Counted from the stretch's first letter, positions 53,118-62,009 are shown. The stretch: DNA of 64,000 bases from Duganella guangzhouensis (GCF_009674535.1 NZ_WKJK01000016.1:1-64000), one strand, 5' to 3'. Numbers and translations: made by a program. Notes: generated from the sequence alone by a model not told the origin.

Positions 53118-55583
53118 TTAGAACGAGCGGCCGACGTTGATGCCGAAGGTGCGTGGCGGCAGGTACTGCGCTTGCCACGGACCGTTGGCGTTCATGGCGC
53201 TGGTCTTGATCTTGCCGTCTTCGACGTTGCGGACGAAGGCGTCGAAGTACCACTTGGACTGGGCGTCGTAGCGCAGGCCGATGTCGGTACGGTTATAGGC
53301 TTTCTGGCGGTCCGGATCTCCCAGATTGAACACGCTCAGCCAGCTGGCGGTTTCGTAGTGGGTGCTGATGCGCGGGATCAGCGTGCCTTCGGCCAGCTCG
53401 AAGCTGTGCTGGTACTGCAGCTGCGCGCTGAACTTCGGCGTGTGCGGCATGGTGTTACCGCTCACGTCCAGGCAGGTGATGCTAGGGTCCAGCGGGCAGA
53501 CCGGCAGCTTGTAGTCGTTGCTGCCGCCGACCAGGTGCTTCAGCGTGGCATGGGTGTAGGCGGCGGTGAACTGCACGCGGTCAGCCGGCGTGATCTTGGC
53601 GGCGATCTCGGTTTCCAGGCCCCAGACGTTCGCGCCTTCGGCATTGTTGGTGGCCAGGCCGCGGGTGCCGTCAGCGTTGGTGATCGGTGCGCTGAACTGG
53701 AAGTCCTTGAACTTCTCGTAGTAGGCCGAGTTATTCATACGCACTTTGCCGCCCAGGAAGGTCGACTTGGAGCCGATTTCGTAGTTGGTCAAGGTCTCCG
53801 CGCCATATGGACGGCCGCCGTCCTGCAGGCCACCGGACTTGTAGCCGGTCGAGATCGACGCGAACACCATATTGTTTTTGTCGATGTCGTAGCTGACCCG
53901 CGCCAAGCCGGTCAGCTTGTGGCCGGTGTATTCGCCATCGTTATGCTGATAGACGGTGAAGCCCGACGATGGCGACAGCGGATCGATCGCTGGGCTCAGC
54001 GGCACTTGCGGGCCATCGGCGGCCAGGGTGCTGGCGGTACCGCCGATGTTCTTGCGCTTGTCCGAGGTGTAACGGAAGCCGCCGGTCAGGTGCCAGGCGT
54101 CCGCCAGATTCCAGGTTGCCTGGCCGAAGGCCGCGCTCGAATCCACGGTTTCTTTTGGCTGAATGAAGGCGCCCTGCCAGCTGACGGTGCCCTGCTCGGT
54201 GCCGTTCATGATCGGGATATCGAAACGAATGCCGTTGTCTTCGTTGGCATAGTACAGACCCAGCAGCCAGTCGACGTCGCGTTTGCCGGTCGACATGATT
54301 TCCAGTTCATGGCTGTAGTTCTTGTACTTGGACCATACCGTGTTGTTCGCCTGGTAGCCGGAGCTGGCCGAGCTGGTGGCGGTGGTGTAGCTGGTGGCCG
54401 GATTGGCGCCGCCATCCTGGTCGAAGGTCGACGAACCGTTGAAGCGCGAGTAACCGGCGATGTAGGCCAGGGCGATATCGTTGTTGATCTGCCAGTCGAC
54501 GCGGCTGCGCACCGAGTTGGAATCGCGGTTGACGTTAGGCGCGGTGTCGATCAGCGCCGACCAGAAGTCCTGACCCGCGCGCTGGTTCTGCAGCAGGTTC
54601 ATGTTCGGGGTGCCGCGATCGATGTAGTGCTCGTACGAGATATTCCACTTCAGGTCGGCCGATGGCTGCCACAGGAAGCTCAGGCGCGCCGCGCTCTGAT
54701 CCTGGGCGTTGTACTTCTGGCCGTTGCGCACGTACAGATTCGGGTTGAGCGGCTGAAACGCGATCGGGCTGCCCGGATGGGCCGCGTTCCAGGCGGCGAT
54801 CACCGGCGCGGCGGCGGCCTGCTGCGCGGCCAGCGATGGAATCACCGGCGCCTGATAGTCGACATAGCCGTCGTGCTGTTCATGCACCACCGACACCCGC
54901 ATTGCCATGGTTGGGCTCAGCGGAATATTGAACGCGCCGCGCGCGCCCAGGCGGGTGTAGTTGCCGTAGCCCAGCTCGAAGTTGCCCGCGTTGCTGCCGA
55001 TTTCAGGCTTCACGGTCTGCATGTTGACCGCGCCGACGGTGGAGTTACGGCCCCACAGCGTGCCTTGCGGGCCGCGCAGCACCTCGATCGCTTCCAGATC
55101 GAACAGCAGCGCGGTGGCGCCTTCCGGACGCGGCGAGTAAATGCCGTCGACGAAGGTGGCCACTTCCGGGTCGGCGTACTCGGTTTTGGCCGAGTCATTG
55201 CCGATGCCGCGCATGGTCATGGTGATGACGCCATGGTCGCCCTGGCCGGTGGCCGAGAAGCCCGGCACCAGGTTCACCACGTCCTGGATGGTTTGTACAT
55301 GATTGTCGTCCAGCGCGGCCGCATTCAGCGCGGTCACCGCCACCGGGGTTTTCTGCAGCGAGGTCGTACGCTTGGTCGCGGTGACATACACTTCGGTGAT
55401 CTGGCCGCTGTTGGTTGCGGCTGCTGCGGGTGCCGCCTGCTCGGCGACGGTCGCGGCCTGAGCCGCCTGTGCATCGGCCGCTTCCGCGGCATAAGCTACG
55501 TTGGTGCCGGCCATCAGGGCGAGAATGGCCAATTGGATCGGGGACAGCAGGCGCTTGCCGGACTGCGGTACGTGGACGTTCAT
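53118..55583 (-). CDS. TonB-dependent outer-membrane receptor
   Basis: The 821-aa protein starts at 55583, with signal peptide ending AYAAEAADAQ. The plug domain (~65-180) contains TSLQKTPVAVTALNAAAL, VVNLVPGFSATG and VDGIYSPR. The rest is a 22-strand barrel ending in TFGINVGRSF, whose terminal Phe is the usual outer-membrane signal. It takes up a bulky ligand, probably an oligosaccharide or glycoside given the LacI-type operators upstream and the surrounding hydrolases. It is divergent from the halogenase-like gene over a four-operator array. Confidence 0.92.
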   Translation of the reverse strand: MNVHVPQSGKRLLSPIQLAILALMAGTNVAYAAEAADAQAAQAATVAEQAAPAAAATNSGQITEVYVTATKRTTSLQKTPVAVTALNAAALDDNHVQTIQDVVNLVPGFSATGQGDHGVITMTMRGIGNDSAKTEYADPEVATFVDGIYSPRPEGATALLFDLEAIEVLRGPQGTLWGRNSTVGAVNMQTVKPEIGSNAGNFELGYGNYTRLGARGAFNIPLSPTMAMRVSVVHEQHDGYVDYQAPVIPSLAAQQAAAAPVIAAWNAAHPGSPIAFQPLNPNLYVRNGQKYNAQDQSAARLSFLWQPSADLKWNISYEHYIDRGTPNMNLLQNQRAGQDFWSALIDTAPNVNRDSNSVRSRVDWQINNDIALAYIAGYSRFNGSSTFDQDGGANPATSYTTATSSASSGYQANNTVWSKYKNYSHELEIMSTGKRDVDWLLGLYYANEDNGIRFDIPIMNGTEQGTVSWQGAFIQPKETVDSSAAFGQATWNLADAWHLTGGFRYTSDKRKNIGGTASTLAADGPQVPLSPAIDPLSPSSGFTVYQHNDGEYTGHKLTGLARVSYDIDKNNMVFASISTGYKSGGLQDGGRPYGAETLTNYEIGSKSTFLGGKVRMNNSAYYEKFKDFQFSAPITNADGTRGLATNNAEGANVWGLETEIAAKITPADRVQFTAAYTHATLKHLVGGSNDYKLPVCPLDPSITCLDVSGNTMPHTPKFSAQLQYQHSFELAEGTLIPRISTHYETASWLSVFNLGDPDRQKAYNRTDIGLRYDAQSKWYFDAFVRNVEDGKIKTSAMNANGPWQAQYLPPRTFGINVGRSF

Positions 55584-55641
55584 CAAGTCTCCTTTTGCGT
55601 AGCGATCGCCGGGGGGATGGGGCGGTGCTACCATTTATCGT

Positions 55642-55718
55642 GGAAAACGATTTCATGTTAACTGAAAACGTTTTCATTTTCACTGAAATCGTTTTCTTTA
55701 TTTGTGAAATCGATTTCA
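55642..55718. promoter_or_regulatory. Array of four LacI-type operators phased at 21 bp
   Basis: Sites are 55642-55655 (GGAAAACGATTTCA), 55663-55676 (TGAAAACGTTTTCA), 55684-55697 (TGAAATCGTTTTCT) and 55705-55718 (TGAAATCGATTTCA). The second and fourth are perfect palindromes. Centres are exactly 21 bp apart each time, two helical turns, so bound dimers would line up on one face of the DNA. The array fills the gap between the divergent TonB receptor and halogenase-like genes. Confidence 0.88.
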
Positions 55719-55824
55719 TGGTACATAATTCAAATCGGAGATGTCAATTTAAAAATTGTTGCAGCGTTGTTTCAGGGCGATTTGCGCTCGGGCAACGGTG
55801 CGGCGCACAGGAGACCCAAAGGCT

Positions 55825-57396
55825 ATGAAAACGTTACCAAAGCATGGCGTGAAGCAAGTGTTGATCGTTGGCGGCGGCACCGCCGGTTGGCTGACCGCCT
55901 GCTTTTTAGCCAAACAACTGGGCACCGGCGCCGATGGCGCGGTGCGCGTCACACTGGTGGAATCGAAGGACATCGGCATCATCGGCGTCGGCGAAGGCAC
56001 TTTCCCGTCGATTCGCGGCACGCTGGCCACCATCGGCATCGACGAGGCGCGCTTCATCCGCGAATGCAATGGCACTTTCAAGCAGGGCATCCGCTTCAAC
56101 CACTGGGTACGCGAACCGGGAGCGGCCGGTGCCGACCATTACTTCCATCCCTTCAGCCTGCCCAGCCAGCGCCCCGGCGGACCGGAACTGCTGCCCTACT
56201 GGCTGCAGGGTGCGGCCGGCCCCGGCGTGGCCTTTGCGGCCGCCACCACCATGCAGAAGCGCGTGGCCGACGCCTCGCACGCGCCCAAGCGCGCTGCGGA
56301 CAGCGACTTCATGGGACCACTGAACTACGCCTATCACTTCGACGCCGGCAAGTTCGCCGCCCTGCTCTGCACCCACGCCAAATCGCTGGGCGTGCAGCAT
56401 GTGCAGGCCACGGTGGAGCGGGTGGCGCTGGACGAGGAAGGCGCGATCGGCGCGGTGCACACGGTGGAAGCCGGCGTGCTGACGGCCGACCTGTACATCG
56501 ACTGCACCGGCTTCCGCGCGGCGTTGATCGGCGAGGCGCTGGGTACGCGCTTCCGCAACATCAACGACGTGCTGTTCGTCGACCGCGCGCTGGCGATGCA
56601 GGTACCGTATGAGCGCGCCGACGCGCCGATTCCCTCCTACACCATCGCCACCGCGCATGAAGCGGGATGGACCTGGGATATCGGCCTGCATCAGCGGCGC
56701 GGCATCGGCTATGTGTATTCGAGCCGCCATACCGACGACACGCGCGCGGAAGAAGTCCTGCGCGGTTACATCGGCAAGTCGGCCGATGGACTGACGCCGC
56801 GCCAGCTCAAGCTCAATGTCGGCTATCGCGAGCAGCACTGGGTGAAGAACTGCGTGGCGGTAGGTTTGTCGGGCGGCTTCCTGGAGCCGCTGGAATCGTC
56901 CGGTATCGGCCTGATTGAAACGGCGGCTTATCTGGTCAGCTATCTGTTCCCGCACGATGGCGATTTCGAACCGGTGGCACGGGTTTATAACGAGATGATG
57001 AAGGCGCGTTACGAGCGCATCGTCGATTTCGTCAAGCTGCACTACTGTCTCACGCAGCGCAAGGATCATCAGTTCTGGATCGATAACGCGGATATGGCGA
57101 GCGTGCCGGAGACGCTGCAGGACAAGCTGGCGATGTGGCGCAAGCGCGCGCCGCACCGCATGGACTTCGTGGTCGATTACGAGATGTATCCGCCATCGAG
57201 CTGGCAGTATGTGCTGTACGGGATGGAGTATCCGACCGATTTGTACGGCAACAGCAAAACGCTGCCGCGCATGGAGGAAGCGCGCAAGGAGTTCGCCATG
57301 ATCGCACAGATGTCGCAGCGCGCGCTGGCCGACCTGCCCGACCACCGCGCCATGGTGGAGCTGCTGGTGCAGCGTGCCGGCGGCAAGCTGGCCTAG
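55825..57396 (+). CDS. Tryptophan-halogenase-family flavoprotein
   Basis: The 523-aa protein starts at 55825, where the FAD motif VLIVGGGTAGWLTACFLAKQLG begins shortly after. Equivalents of the catalytic residues are present: Lys86 in NGTFKQGIRFNHW and Glu357 in FLEPLESSGIGLIE. The usual WxWxIP motif is altered to GWTWDIGLHQ, with Pro lost. Such proteins next to TonB receptors often belong to sugar regulons, where their reaction is unclear. True halogenation is possible but not safe to claim. The stop overlaps the convergent MFS gene. Confidence 0.82.
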   Translation: MKTLPKHGVKQVLIVGGGTAGWLTACFLAKQLGTGADGAVRVTLVESKDIGIIGVGEGTFPSIRGTLATIGIDEARFIRECNGTFKQGIRFNHWVREPGAAGADHYFHPFSLPSQRPGGPELLPYWLQGAAGPGVAFAAATTMQKRVADASHAPKRAADSDFMGPLNYAYHFDAGKFAALLCTHAKSLGVQHVQATVERVALDEEGAIGAVHTVEAGVLTADLYIDCTGFRAALIGEALGTRFRNINDVLFVDRALAMQVPYERADAPIPSYTIATAHEAGWTWDIGLHQRRGIGYVYSSRHTDDTRAEEVLRGYIGKSADGLTPRQLKLNVGYREQHWVKNCVAVGLSGGFLEPLESSGIGLIETAAYLVSYLFPHDGDFEPVARVYNEMMKARYERIVDFVKLHYCLTQRKDHQFWIDNADMASVPETLQDKLAMWRKRAPHRMDFVVDYEMYPPSSWQYVLYGMEYPTDLYGNSKTLPRMEEARKEFAMIAQMSQRALADLPDHRAMVELLVQRAGGKLA

Positions 57397-58535
57397 GCTT
57401 TGCGAACGCCGCCCAACCTTGCGCTGGCGGCGATCAGCAGCATGAAACCGCCCAGCGCACCGAAGGCCAGGCTCAGGCTCGATGCATGCGCGACAAAACC
57501 GATCAGCGCCGGCCCGGCCAGAATGCCCAGATAACCCAGCGACGTCACCGCCGCAATCGCCAGGCTGGCCGGCATGACGGCCTGGTTGCCGGCCGCCGTG
57601 AACAATATCGGCACCACGTTCGACGCCCCCAGCCCGATCAGCACAAAGCCCACCAGCGCCAGCGGCACCGTCGGCGCCAGCACCGACAGGAAGAATCCAG
57701 CCGCGCCACACAAGCCACCCAATAGCAGCACGCGCTTGCCACCCAAGCCGCGCACCACGCGATCGCCGGTCAGGCGCCCCAGCGTCATCGCAATCGCAAA
57801 CGCCGCGTAACCAAGACCGCCACGGCTGGCATCCAGGCCCTGATCGACGGTCAGCAGCAGCGCGCTCCAATCCAGCACCGCGCCCTCGGCCAGGAAGCAC
57901 AGAAAGCACAAGGCGCCGATCAAGATCACCGCGCCATGCGGCACCACGAATAGCGGCGCATCGCGCTCCGCCGCATCCGGCTCGCGCAGCAGATGCGGCG
58001 CCGCCACGATCAGCGACAACGCCACCAGCGCCGCCACCACCGTGGCCGAGACGGTAGGCGACACGCCCAACCACAGCATCAGCGCCATCAAGCCGGCGCC
58101 AATAAAACCACCAACGCTGAACAGGCCATGGAAGCCGGACATCAGCGAACCGCCACTCTCACGCTCAACGATCACCGCCTGCACATTCATGCCCACATCC
58201 AGCGTGCCGATCGACGCGCCGACCGCAAACAGCGTGGCGCCCAACAGCAGCGGCGTCGGCGCGAACGCCAGTCCCGGCACGAACAGACAGGTCAGCGCGC
58301 CGGAGATCAGCACCACCAGCCGGCAGCCGAAACGCGCGGTCCACATGCCGGTCAGCGGCATCGCCACCATCGAACCACCGCCAAGGCACAGCAGCACTAG
58401 GCCCAGTTCCGCCTCGCTCATCGCCAGCCGCTGCTTGGCAAACGGCACCAGCGGCGCCCAGGTCGCCATCGCCAGGCCGGAAGCGAGAAACGCCAGGCGG
58501 GTGGATAAGCGCTGGAGTGGACCGACCTTGTTCAT
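57393..58535 (-). CDS. MFS transporter (YbjJ-like)
   Basis: This is a 380-aa inner-membrane protein with about twelve hydrophobic helices. Family features include LSTRLAFLASGLAMATWAPLVPFAKQRL and LVLLCLGGGSMVAMPLTGMWTARFG. This branch is mostly uncharacterised; sugar or drug export are both possible. It is convergent with the halogenase-like gene, overlapping by four bases, and is probably regulated separately. Confidence 0.82.
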   Translation of the reverse strand: MNKVGPLQRLSTRLAFLASGLAMATWAPLVPFAKQRLAMSEAELGLVLLCLGGGSMVAMPLTGMWTARFGCRLVVLISGALTCLFVPGLAFAPTPLLLGATLFAVGASIGTLDVGMNVQAVIVERESGGSLMSGFHGLFSVGGFIGAGLMALMLWLGVSPTVSATVVAALVALSLIVAAPHLLREPDAAERDAPLFVVPHGAVILIGALCFLCFLAEGAVLDWSALLLTVDQGLDASRGGLGYAAFAIAMTLGRLTGDRVVRGLGGKRVLLLGGLCGAAGFFLSVLAPTVPLALVGFVLIGLGASNVVPILFTAAGNQAVMPASLAIAAVTSLGYLGILAGPALIGFVAHASSLSLAFGALGGFMLLIAASARLGGVRKA

Positions 58536-58646
58536 GCGTTTGCCTCATGTGGAAGAGGCGCACAGTATAGACGGATATGTTGGAGCACGAACATACCGCC
58601 GGCACGCGGCAGCGCATGATGCCTACACCAACAATAAGGAGTCATC

Positions 58647-59543
58647 ATGCAAACACAACCTCTCAATGCCGGCATCGCCGTCGCCACCGCGCCCGACGGC
58701 GATGGCTACGCTTCCGGCGTCTCCTGGGGCGCGATCCTGGCCGGCGCCGCCGCTGCCGCCGCGCTGTCCTTCATCCTGCTGATACTGGGTCTGGGCCTGG
58801 GCTTGTCGGCGGTGTCGCCGTATCAGTACAACGCCACGCCACTCGGACCGGCCAGTGTCGGCTGGATCGCCTTCACCCAGCTGGCGGCGGCCGGCATCGG
58901 CGGCTATATGGCGGGACGGCTGCGCGTGAAATGGGCGCGCGTCCATGGTGATGAAGTCTACTTCCGCGACACCGCGCACGGCCTGCTGGCCTGGGCGGTG
59001 GCGACGCTGGTGACGGTAGCGATACTGGCCGGCGGCGCACGCGCCGCGCTGAGTGGCGCCATCGACACCGGTGCCGCCGTGGCCAACGCCGTCGCCCCGG
59101 CCGCAGCCGCCGCTGGCGCCAGCGCCAGCACCGCGACCGGCCCGCGCGGTAATAGCTACTTCGCGGACCTGATCCTGCGCGCCCCCGATGGCGACGCCGC
59201 CACCGATGCGCAGCGCTCGGAAGTCAACCGCATCCTGCTGACCGATCTGGCGGCCGGCAAGATCAGCGGCGAAGACCGCACCTACCTCGCCCAGCTGATC
59301 GCCAAACGCACCGGCATCAGCCAGGCCGACGCCGAACAGCGCGTGGACCAGATCTACACCCAGGCCACGCAGGCCGCCAGCGAAGCCAAGGCCAAGGCAC
59401 AAGCGGCCGCCGAACAGGCACGCCAGGCGGCGGCCCATTCGGCACTGTGGATGTTCGCCGCCCTGCTGCTGGGCGCCTTCGTGGCCGCCGTCACCGCCAT
59501 CGTGGGTGGCCGCAACCGCGACCATGCACGCGTCACCATCTAA
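58647..59543 (+). CDS. Multi-pass membrane protein of unknown function
   Basis: This is a 298-aa protein with a good AAGGAG site. Four membrane segments are seen: WGAILAGAAAAAALSFILLILGLGLGL near the N-terminus, IAFTQLAAAGIGGYMAG, LLAWAVATLVTVAILAGG and a C-terminal ALWMFAALLLGAFVAAVTAIV. Between the last two lies a soluble, Ala-rich helical region (~160-255) with coiled-coil character (EAKAKAQAAAEQARQAA). Function unknown to me. A 23-aa membrane microprotein follows 15 bases after the stop. Confidence 0.6.
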   Translation: MQTQPLNAGIAVATAPDGDGYASGVSWGAILAGAAAAAALSFILLILGLGLGLSAVSPYQYNATPLGPASVGWIAFTQLAAAGIGGYMAGRLRVKWARVHGDEVYFRDTAHGLLAWAVATLVTVAILAGGARAALSGAIDTGAAVANAVAPAAAAAGASASTATGPRGNSYFADLILRAPDGDAATDAQRSEVNRILLTDLAAGKISGEDRTYLAQLIAKRTGISQADAEQRVDQIYTQATQAASEAKAKAQAAAEQARQAAAHSALWMFAALLLGAFVAAVTAIVGGRNRDHARVTI

Positions 59544-59558
59544 CACAAGGAGAACAAC

Positions 59559-59630
59559 ATGCGTTCCATCTTACTGTGGCTGCTCGGCGTACCGATCCCG
59601 ATCATCATCCTGATCGCGCTGATACGTTAA
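59559..59630 (+). CDS. 23-aa membrane microprotein
   Basis: AAGGAGAACAAC precedes an ATG at 59559; the frame ends at TAA 59628-59630. The peptide begins MRSILLWLLGVPIP and continues as a hydrophobic stretch ending in Arg, so it is a single short membrane helix with a Pro-containing kink. The strong ribosome binding site and the position right after a membrane-protein gene support it. It converges with the hydrolase gene, overlapping by 4 bases. Confidence 0.6.
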   Translation: MRSILLWLLGVPIPIIILIALIR

Positions 59631-60619
59631 AGCTGATTCACCTCGATCACAGCCTTCGCAAACGCCTCCGGCGCTTCCTGCGGCAGGTTGTGACCGACGC
59701 CGCCGCTGATCAGCTCATGCTTGTACTTGCCGGTGAAGCGTTTGGCGTAGGCGGCGGGTTCCGGATGCGGCGCGCCGTTGGCGTCGCCCTCCATCGTGAT
59801 GGTCGGCACGCTGATCGACGGGAACTGCGCCAGCTTGTCTTCCAGCCCCGCGTATTTCGCCTCGCTCTGCTCCAGGCCCAGGCGCCAGCGGTAGTTGGAG
59901 ATCGTGACCGCAGCATGGTCCGGATTATCCAGCGACACCGCGCTGCGCGCATAAGTCGCATCATCGAAGCGCCATTCCGGCGACGCCAGCTTCCAGATCA
60001 ATTTGGCGAAGTCCTTGTGGTTCTTTTCGTAGCCCGCCGCGCCACGCTCGGTGGCGAAGTAGAACTGGTACCACCACTGCAGTTCAGCGGCCGGCGGCAA
60101 CGGTTGCTTGCCCGCCTCCTGGCTGCCGATCAGATAACCGCTGACCGACACCAGACCTTTCACCCGCTGCGGCCACAGCGCGGCCACGATATCGGCGGTG
60201 CGTGCGCCCCAGTCGTAACCGGCCAGCGTGGCTTTATCGATCTTCAGCGCGTCCATCAGCGCCACCACGTCCGCCGCCAGCGCGGCCGGCTCGCCGTTGC
60301 GGCGTGCCTGCGGATCGCGGAAGGTGGTGCTGCCGTAACCGCGCAGATGCGGCACGATCACACGGTAGCCTTGCGCGGTCAGCTTCGGCACCACGTCGAC
60401 GAAGCTGTTGATGTCATACGGCCAGCCGTGCAGCAGAATCACCACCGGACCGTTGACCGGGCCTTCATCCACATAGCCGACATTCAGGTCGCCGGCATCG
60501 ATTTGCTTGATGGTCTTGAAAGTGGGCGGGATCGCGGTCTGTGCGTGGGCGCTGGCGCCGAACAAAGCGGCGAAAGCGAAAGCGGTGGCGGCGACGACTT
60601 GACGTTGAACGGTTTTCAT
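59627..60619 (-). CDS. Exported alpha/beta hydrolase, epoxide hydrolase-like
   Basis: This is a 330-aa protein with signal VVAATAFAFAALFGASAHAQ. The HGWP motif in VILLHGWPYDINSF and an Asp nucleophile in LAGYDWGARTADIVAAL are features of epoxide hydrolases and haloalkane dehalogenases. The late His is in SGGVGHNLPQEAP. It acts in the periplasm; the natural substrate is unknown. Its ATG overlaps the stop of the Gfa gene (TAATG), so the two are co-translated. Confidence 0.82.
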   Translation of the reverse strand: MKTVQRQVVAATAFAFAALFGASAHAQTAIPPTFKTIKQIDAGDLNVGYVDEGPVNGPVVILLHGWPYDINSFVDVVPKLTAQGYRVIVPHLRGYGSTTFRDPQARRNGEPAALAADVVALMDALKIDKATLAGYDWGARTADIVAALWPQRVKGLVSVSGYLIGSQEAGKQPLPPAAELQWWYQFYFATERGAAGYEKNHKDFAKLIWKLASPEWRFDDATYARSAVSLDNPDHAAVTISNYRWRLGLEQSEAKYAGLEDKLAQFPSISVPTITMEGDANGAPHPEPAAYAKRFTGKYKHELISGGVGHNLPQEAPEAFAKAVIEVNQL

Positions 60620-60996
60620 TATGCATCCTCCAGGATAACGGTAGAAAGGCTGGCGCCGTCATTGACGCCGGCTTCGAAAGAGTAAGGGTCGACGCCATCG
60701 AGGCAGCCGATATTCACGCGCCACTGCAGTGGATCCTTGCGCGTTTGATGGAAGGGATAAATCCCGCAATGCTTGCAGAAGTAATGCTTGGCGGTGCGGG
60801 TGTTGAACTGGTACAGAGTGAGCGCATCCTCGCCCTTGGTGATCGTCAGCTGGGCGGCCGGGAACAGCGGCGACATCAGCGCGCCCTTGCGGCGGCACAG
60901 ACTGCAGTTGCAACGCGCGGCCGGCGCCAGCACGGTGCGCACTTCAAACTGAACGGCGCCGCAGTGGCAGGAACCGTGGTGCAGATCGTGGGACAT
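60619..60996 (-). CDS. GFA-family zinc-binding protein
   Basis: This is a 125-aa cytoplasmic protein with the Cys patterns of the glutathione-dependent formaldehyde-activating (Gfa/CENP-V) family: GSCHCGAVQFEV, ARCNCSLCRRKGAL and YFCKHCGIYPFH. It should bind zinc and a glutathione adduct. Real formaldehyde activation is proven for few members. It is the first gene of a pair with the epoxide hydrolase-like protein and follows ohr on the same strand. Confidence 0.85.
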   Translation of the reverse strand: MSHDLHHGSCHCGAVQFEVRTVLAPAARCNCSLCRRKGALMSPLFPAAQLTITKGEDALTLYQFNTRTAKHYFCKHCGIYPFHQTRKDPLQWRVNIGCLDGVDPYSFEAGVNDGASLSTVILEDA

Positions 60997-61017
60997 GATG
61001 CGCTCTCCTCTCTTTGT

Positions 61018-61425
61018 TTAGATCAGATTGATTTCAACATCGATGTTGTTGCGGGTCAGCTTGGAGTACGGGCAGGCCTGGTGGGCACCGTCGACGATAG
61101 CACGGGCGGTGGCGGCGTCCAGACCCGGCAGGCTCACATTCAGACGCGCGGCCAGGAAGAAGCCGCTGTCGTCGTTTTTCAGATCGACTTCAGCGTCCAC
61201 AGACAGATCGGCCGGCAGCGTGACTTTCGACTTGCCCGCCACCAGGCCCATGGCGCCGATGAAGCAGGCCGACCAGCCGGCGGCAAACAGCTGCTCCGGA
61301 TTGGTGCCCTGGCCGGTGCTGCCGGGCGACGACAGTTGGATGTCCAGACGGCCATCGCTGCTGCGGGCAGCGCCTTCGCGGCCGCCGGTGGTGTGGGTTT
61401 TGCCGGTGTACAGAACTTTGCTCAT
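61018..61425 (-). CDS. ohr: Organic hydroperoxide resistance protein Ohr
   Basis: This is a 135-aa thiol peroxidase of the OsmC/Ohr fold. Catalytic Cys54 lies in FAAGWSACFIGAM and Cys118 in GAHQACPYSKLT; both are required in the family. N-terminal KVLYTGKTHTTGGREG and the GTNPEQLF segment are typical of Ohr rather than OsmC. It reduces organic peroxides using lipoylated partners. It is divergent from its regulator gene ohrR across shared operator-like repeats. Confidence 0.93.
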   Translation of the reverse strand: MSKVLYTGKTHTTGGREGAARSSDGRLDIQLSSPGSTGQGTNPEQLFAAGWSACFIGAMGLVAGKSKVTLPADLSVDAEVDLKNDDSGFFLAARLNVSLPGLDAATARAIVDGAHQACPYSKLTRNNIDVEINLI

Positions 61426-61450
61426 GATTTTCTCCTTGGGTTGGATTTGT

Positions 61451-61534
61451 ATCGCATTCGATTGAAGCGCATGCGTTGCATATTAGACCCGGCTTTTTTG
61501 CGTGTCAAGCACTTTCGATTAAATCGTATCCGAT
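61451..61534. promoter_or_regulatory. Two related palindromes in the ohr-ohrR region, candidate OhrR sites
   Basis: ATCGCATTCGAT at 61451-61462 and ATCGTATCCGAT at 61523-61534 share the pattern ATCG(C/T)AT(T/C)CGAT and have ATCG/CGAT symmetry. One is near the ohr start, the other near the ohrR start. Each could be a site for the divergently encoded OhrR. Confidence 0.55.
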
Positions 61535-61562
61535 ATATACTTAAGACATAGGAGGACACATC

Positions 61563-62009
61563 ATGAACAAACCGAACAAACCGCAACTGGCCGATTTCCT
61601 GTGCTTCGCGGTGTATTCCACCAACCTGGCCTATGGCAAGGCCTACAAACCCATCCTGGACAAGCTGGGGCTGACGTATACCCAATACATCACCATCATC
61701 GCGCTGTGGGAAGAAGACAACCAGACCGTGAGCGGGCTGGGCGAAAAGCTGTATCTGGAATCGAACACGCTGACGCCGATTCTGAAAAAGCTGGAAGCGA
61801 TGGGTTATGTGCACCGCGCGCGCGACACCGGAGACGAGCGCATCGTCCGCGTCGGCCTGACGGCGGAAGGCCGCGCCCTGCGCGAAAGCGCGCTGTCCAT
61901 GAACCTGCGCGACGCCACCGGCCTGACGCCGGAAGAATTCGCCGTGCTGCAAAAAGCCGTAGTCAAACTGCGCAACAACCTGGTGAAGGCAGCGCCGGGC
62001 AAGGGCTGA
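61563..62009 (+). CDS. ohrR: MarR-family peroxide sensor OhrR
   Basis: This is a 148-aa winged-helix repressor. The reactive Cys14 lies in LADFLCFAVYSTNLAYGKAYKPILD, where OhrR proteins sense organic peroxides. The Tyr residues that hold the thiolate follow in LGLTYTQYITIIALWE. The DNA-binding part is TVSGLGEKLYLESNTLTPILKKLE, then the wing RDTGDERIV. There is no second Cys, so it is of the one-Cys type that needs a small thiol for oxidation. It represses ohr and itself in the family. Confidence 0.93.
   Translation: MNKPNKPQLADFLCFAVYSTNLAYGKAYKPILDKLGLTYTQYITIIALWEEDNQTVSGLGEKLYLESNTLTPILKKLEAMGYVHRARDTGDERIVRVGLTAEGRALRESALSMNLRDATGLTPEEFAVLQKAVVKLRNNLVKAAPGKG

Noticed and set aside
53172..55661. 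829-codon open frame opposite the TonB receptor
   Set aside because: It is a GC-rich shadow of the receptor gene, rich in Arg, Gly and Val without any recognisable domain.
55906..58074. 722-codon open frame opposite the halogenase-like gene and out of frame with the MFS gene
   Set aside because: Composition is typical of antisense reading; the genes on the other frames have clear motifs and starts.
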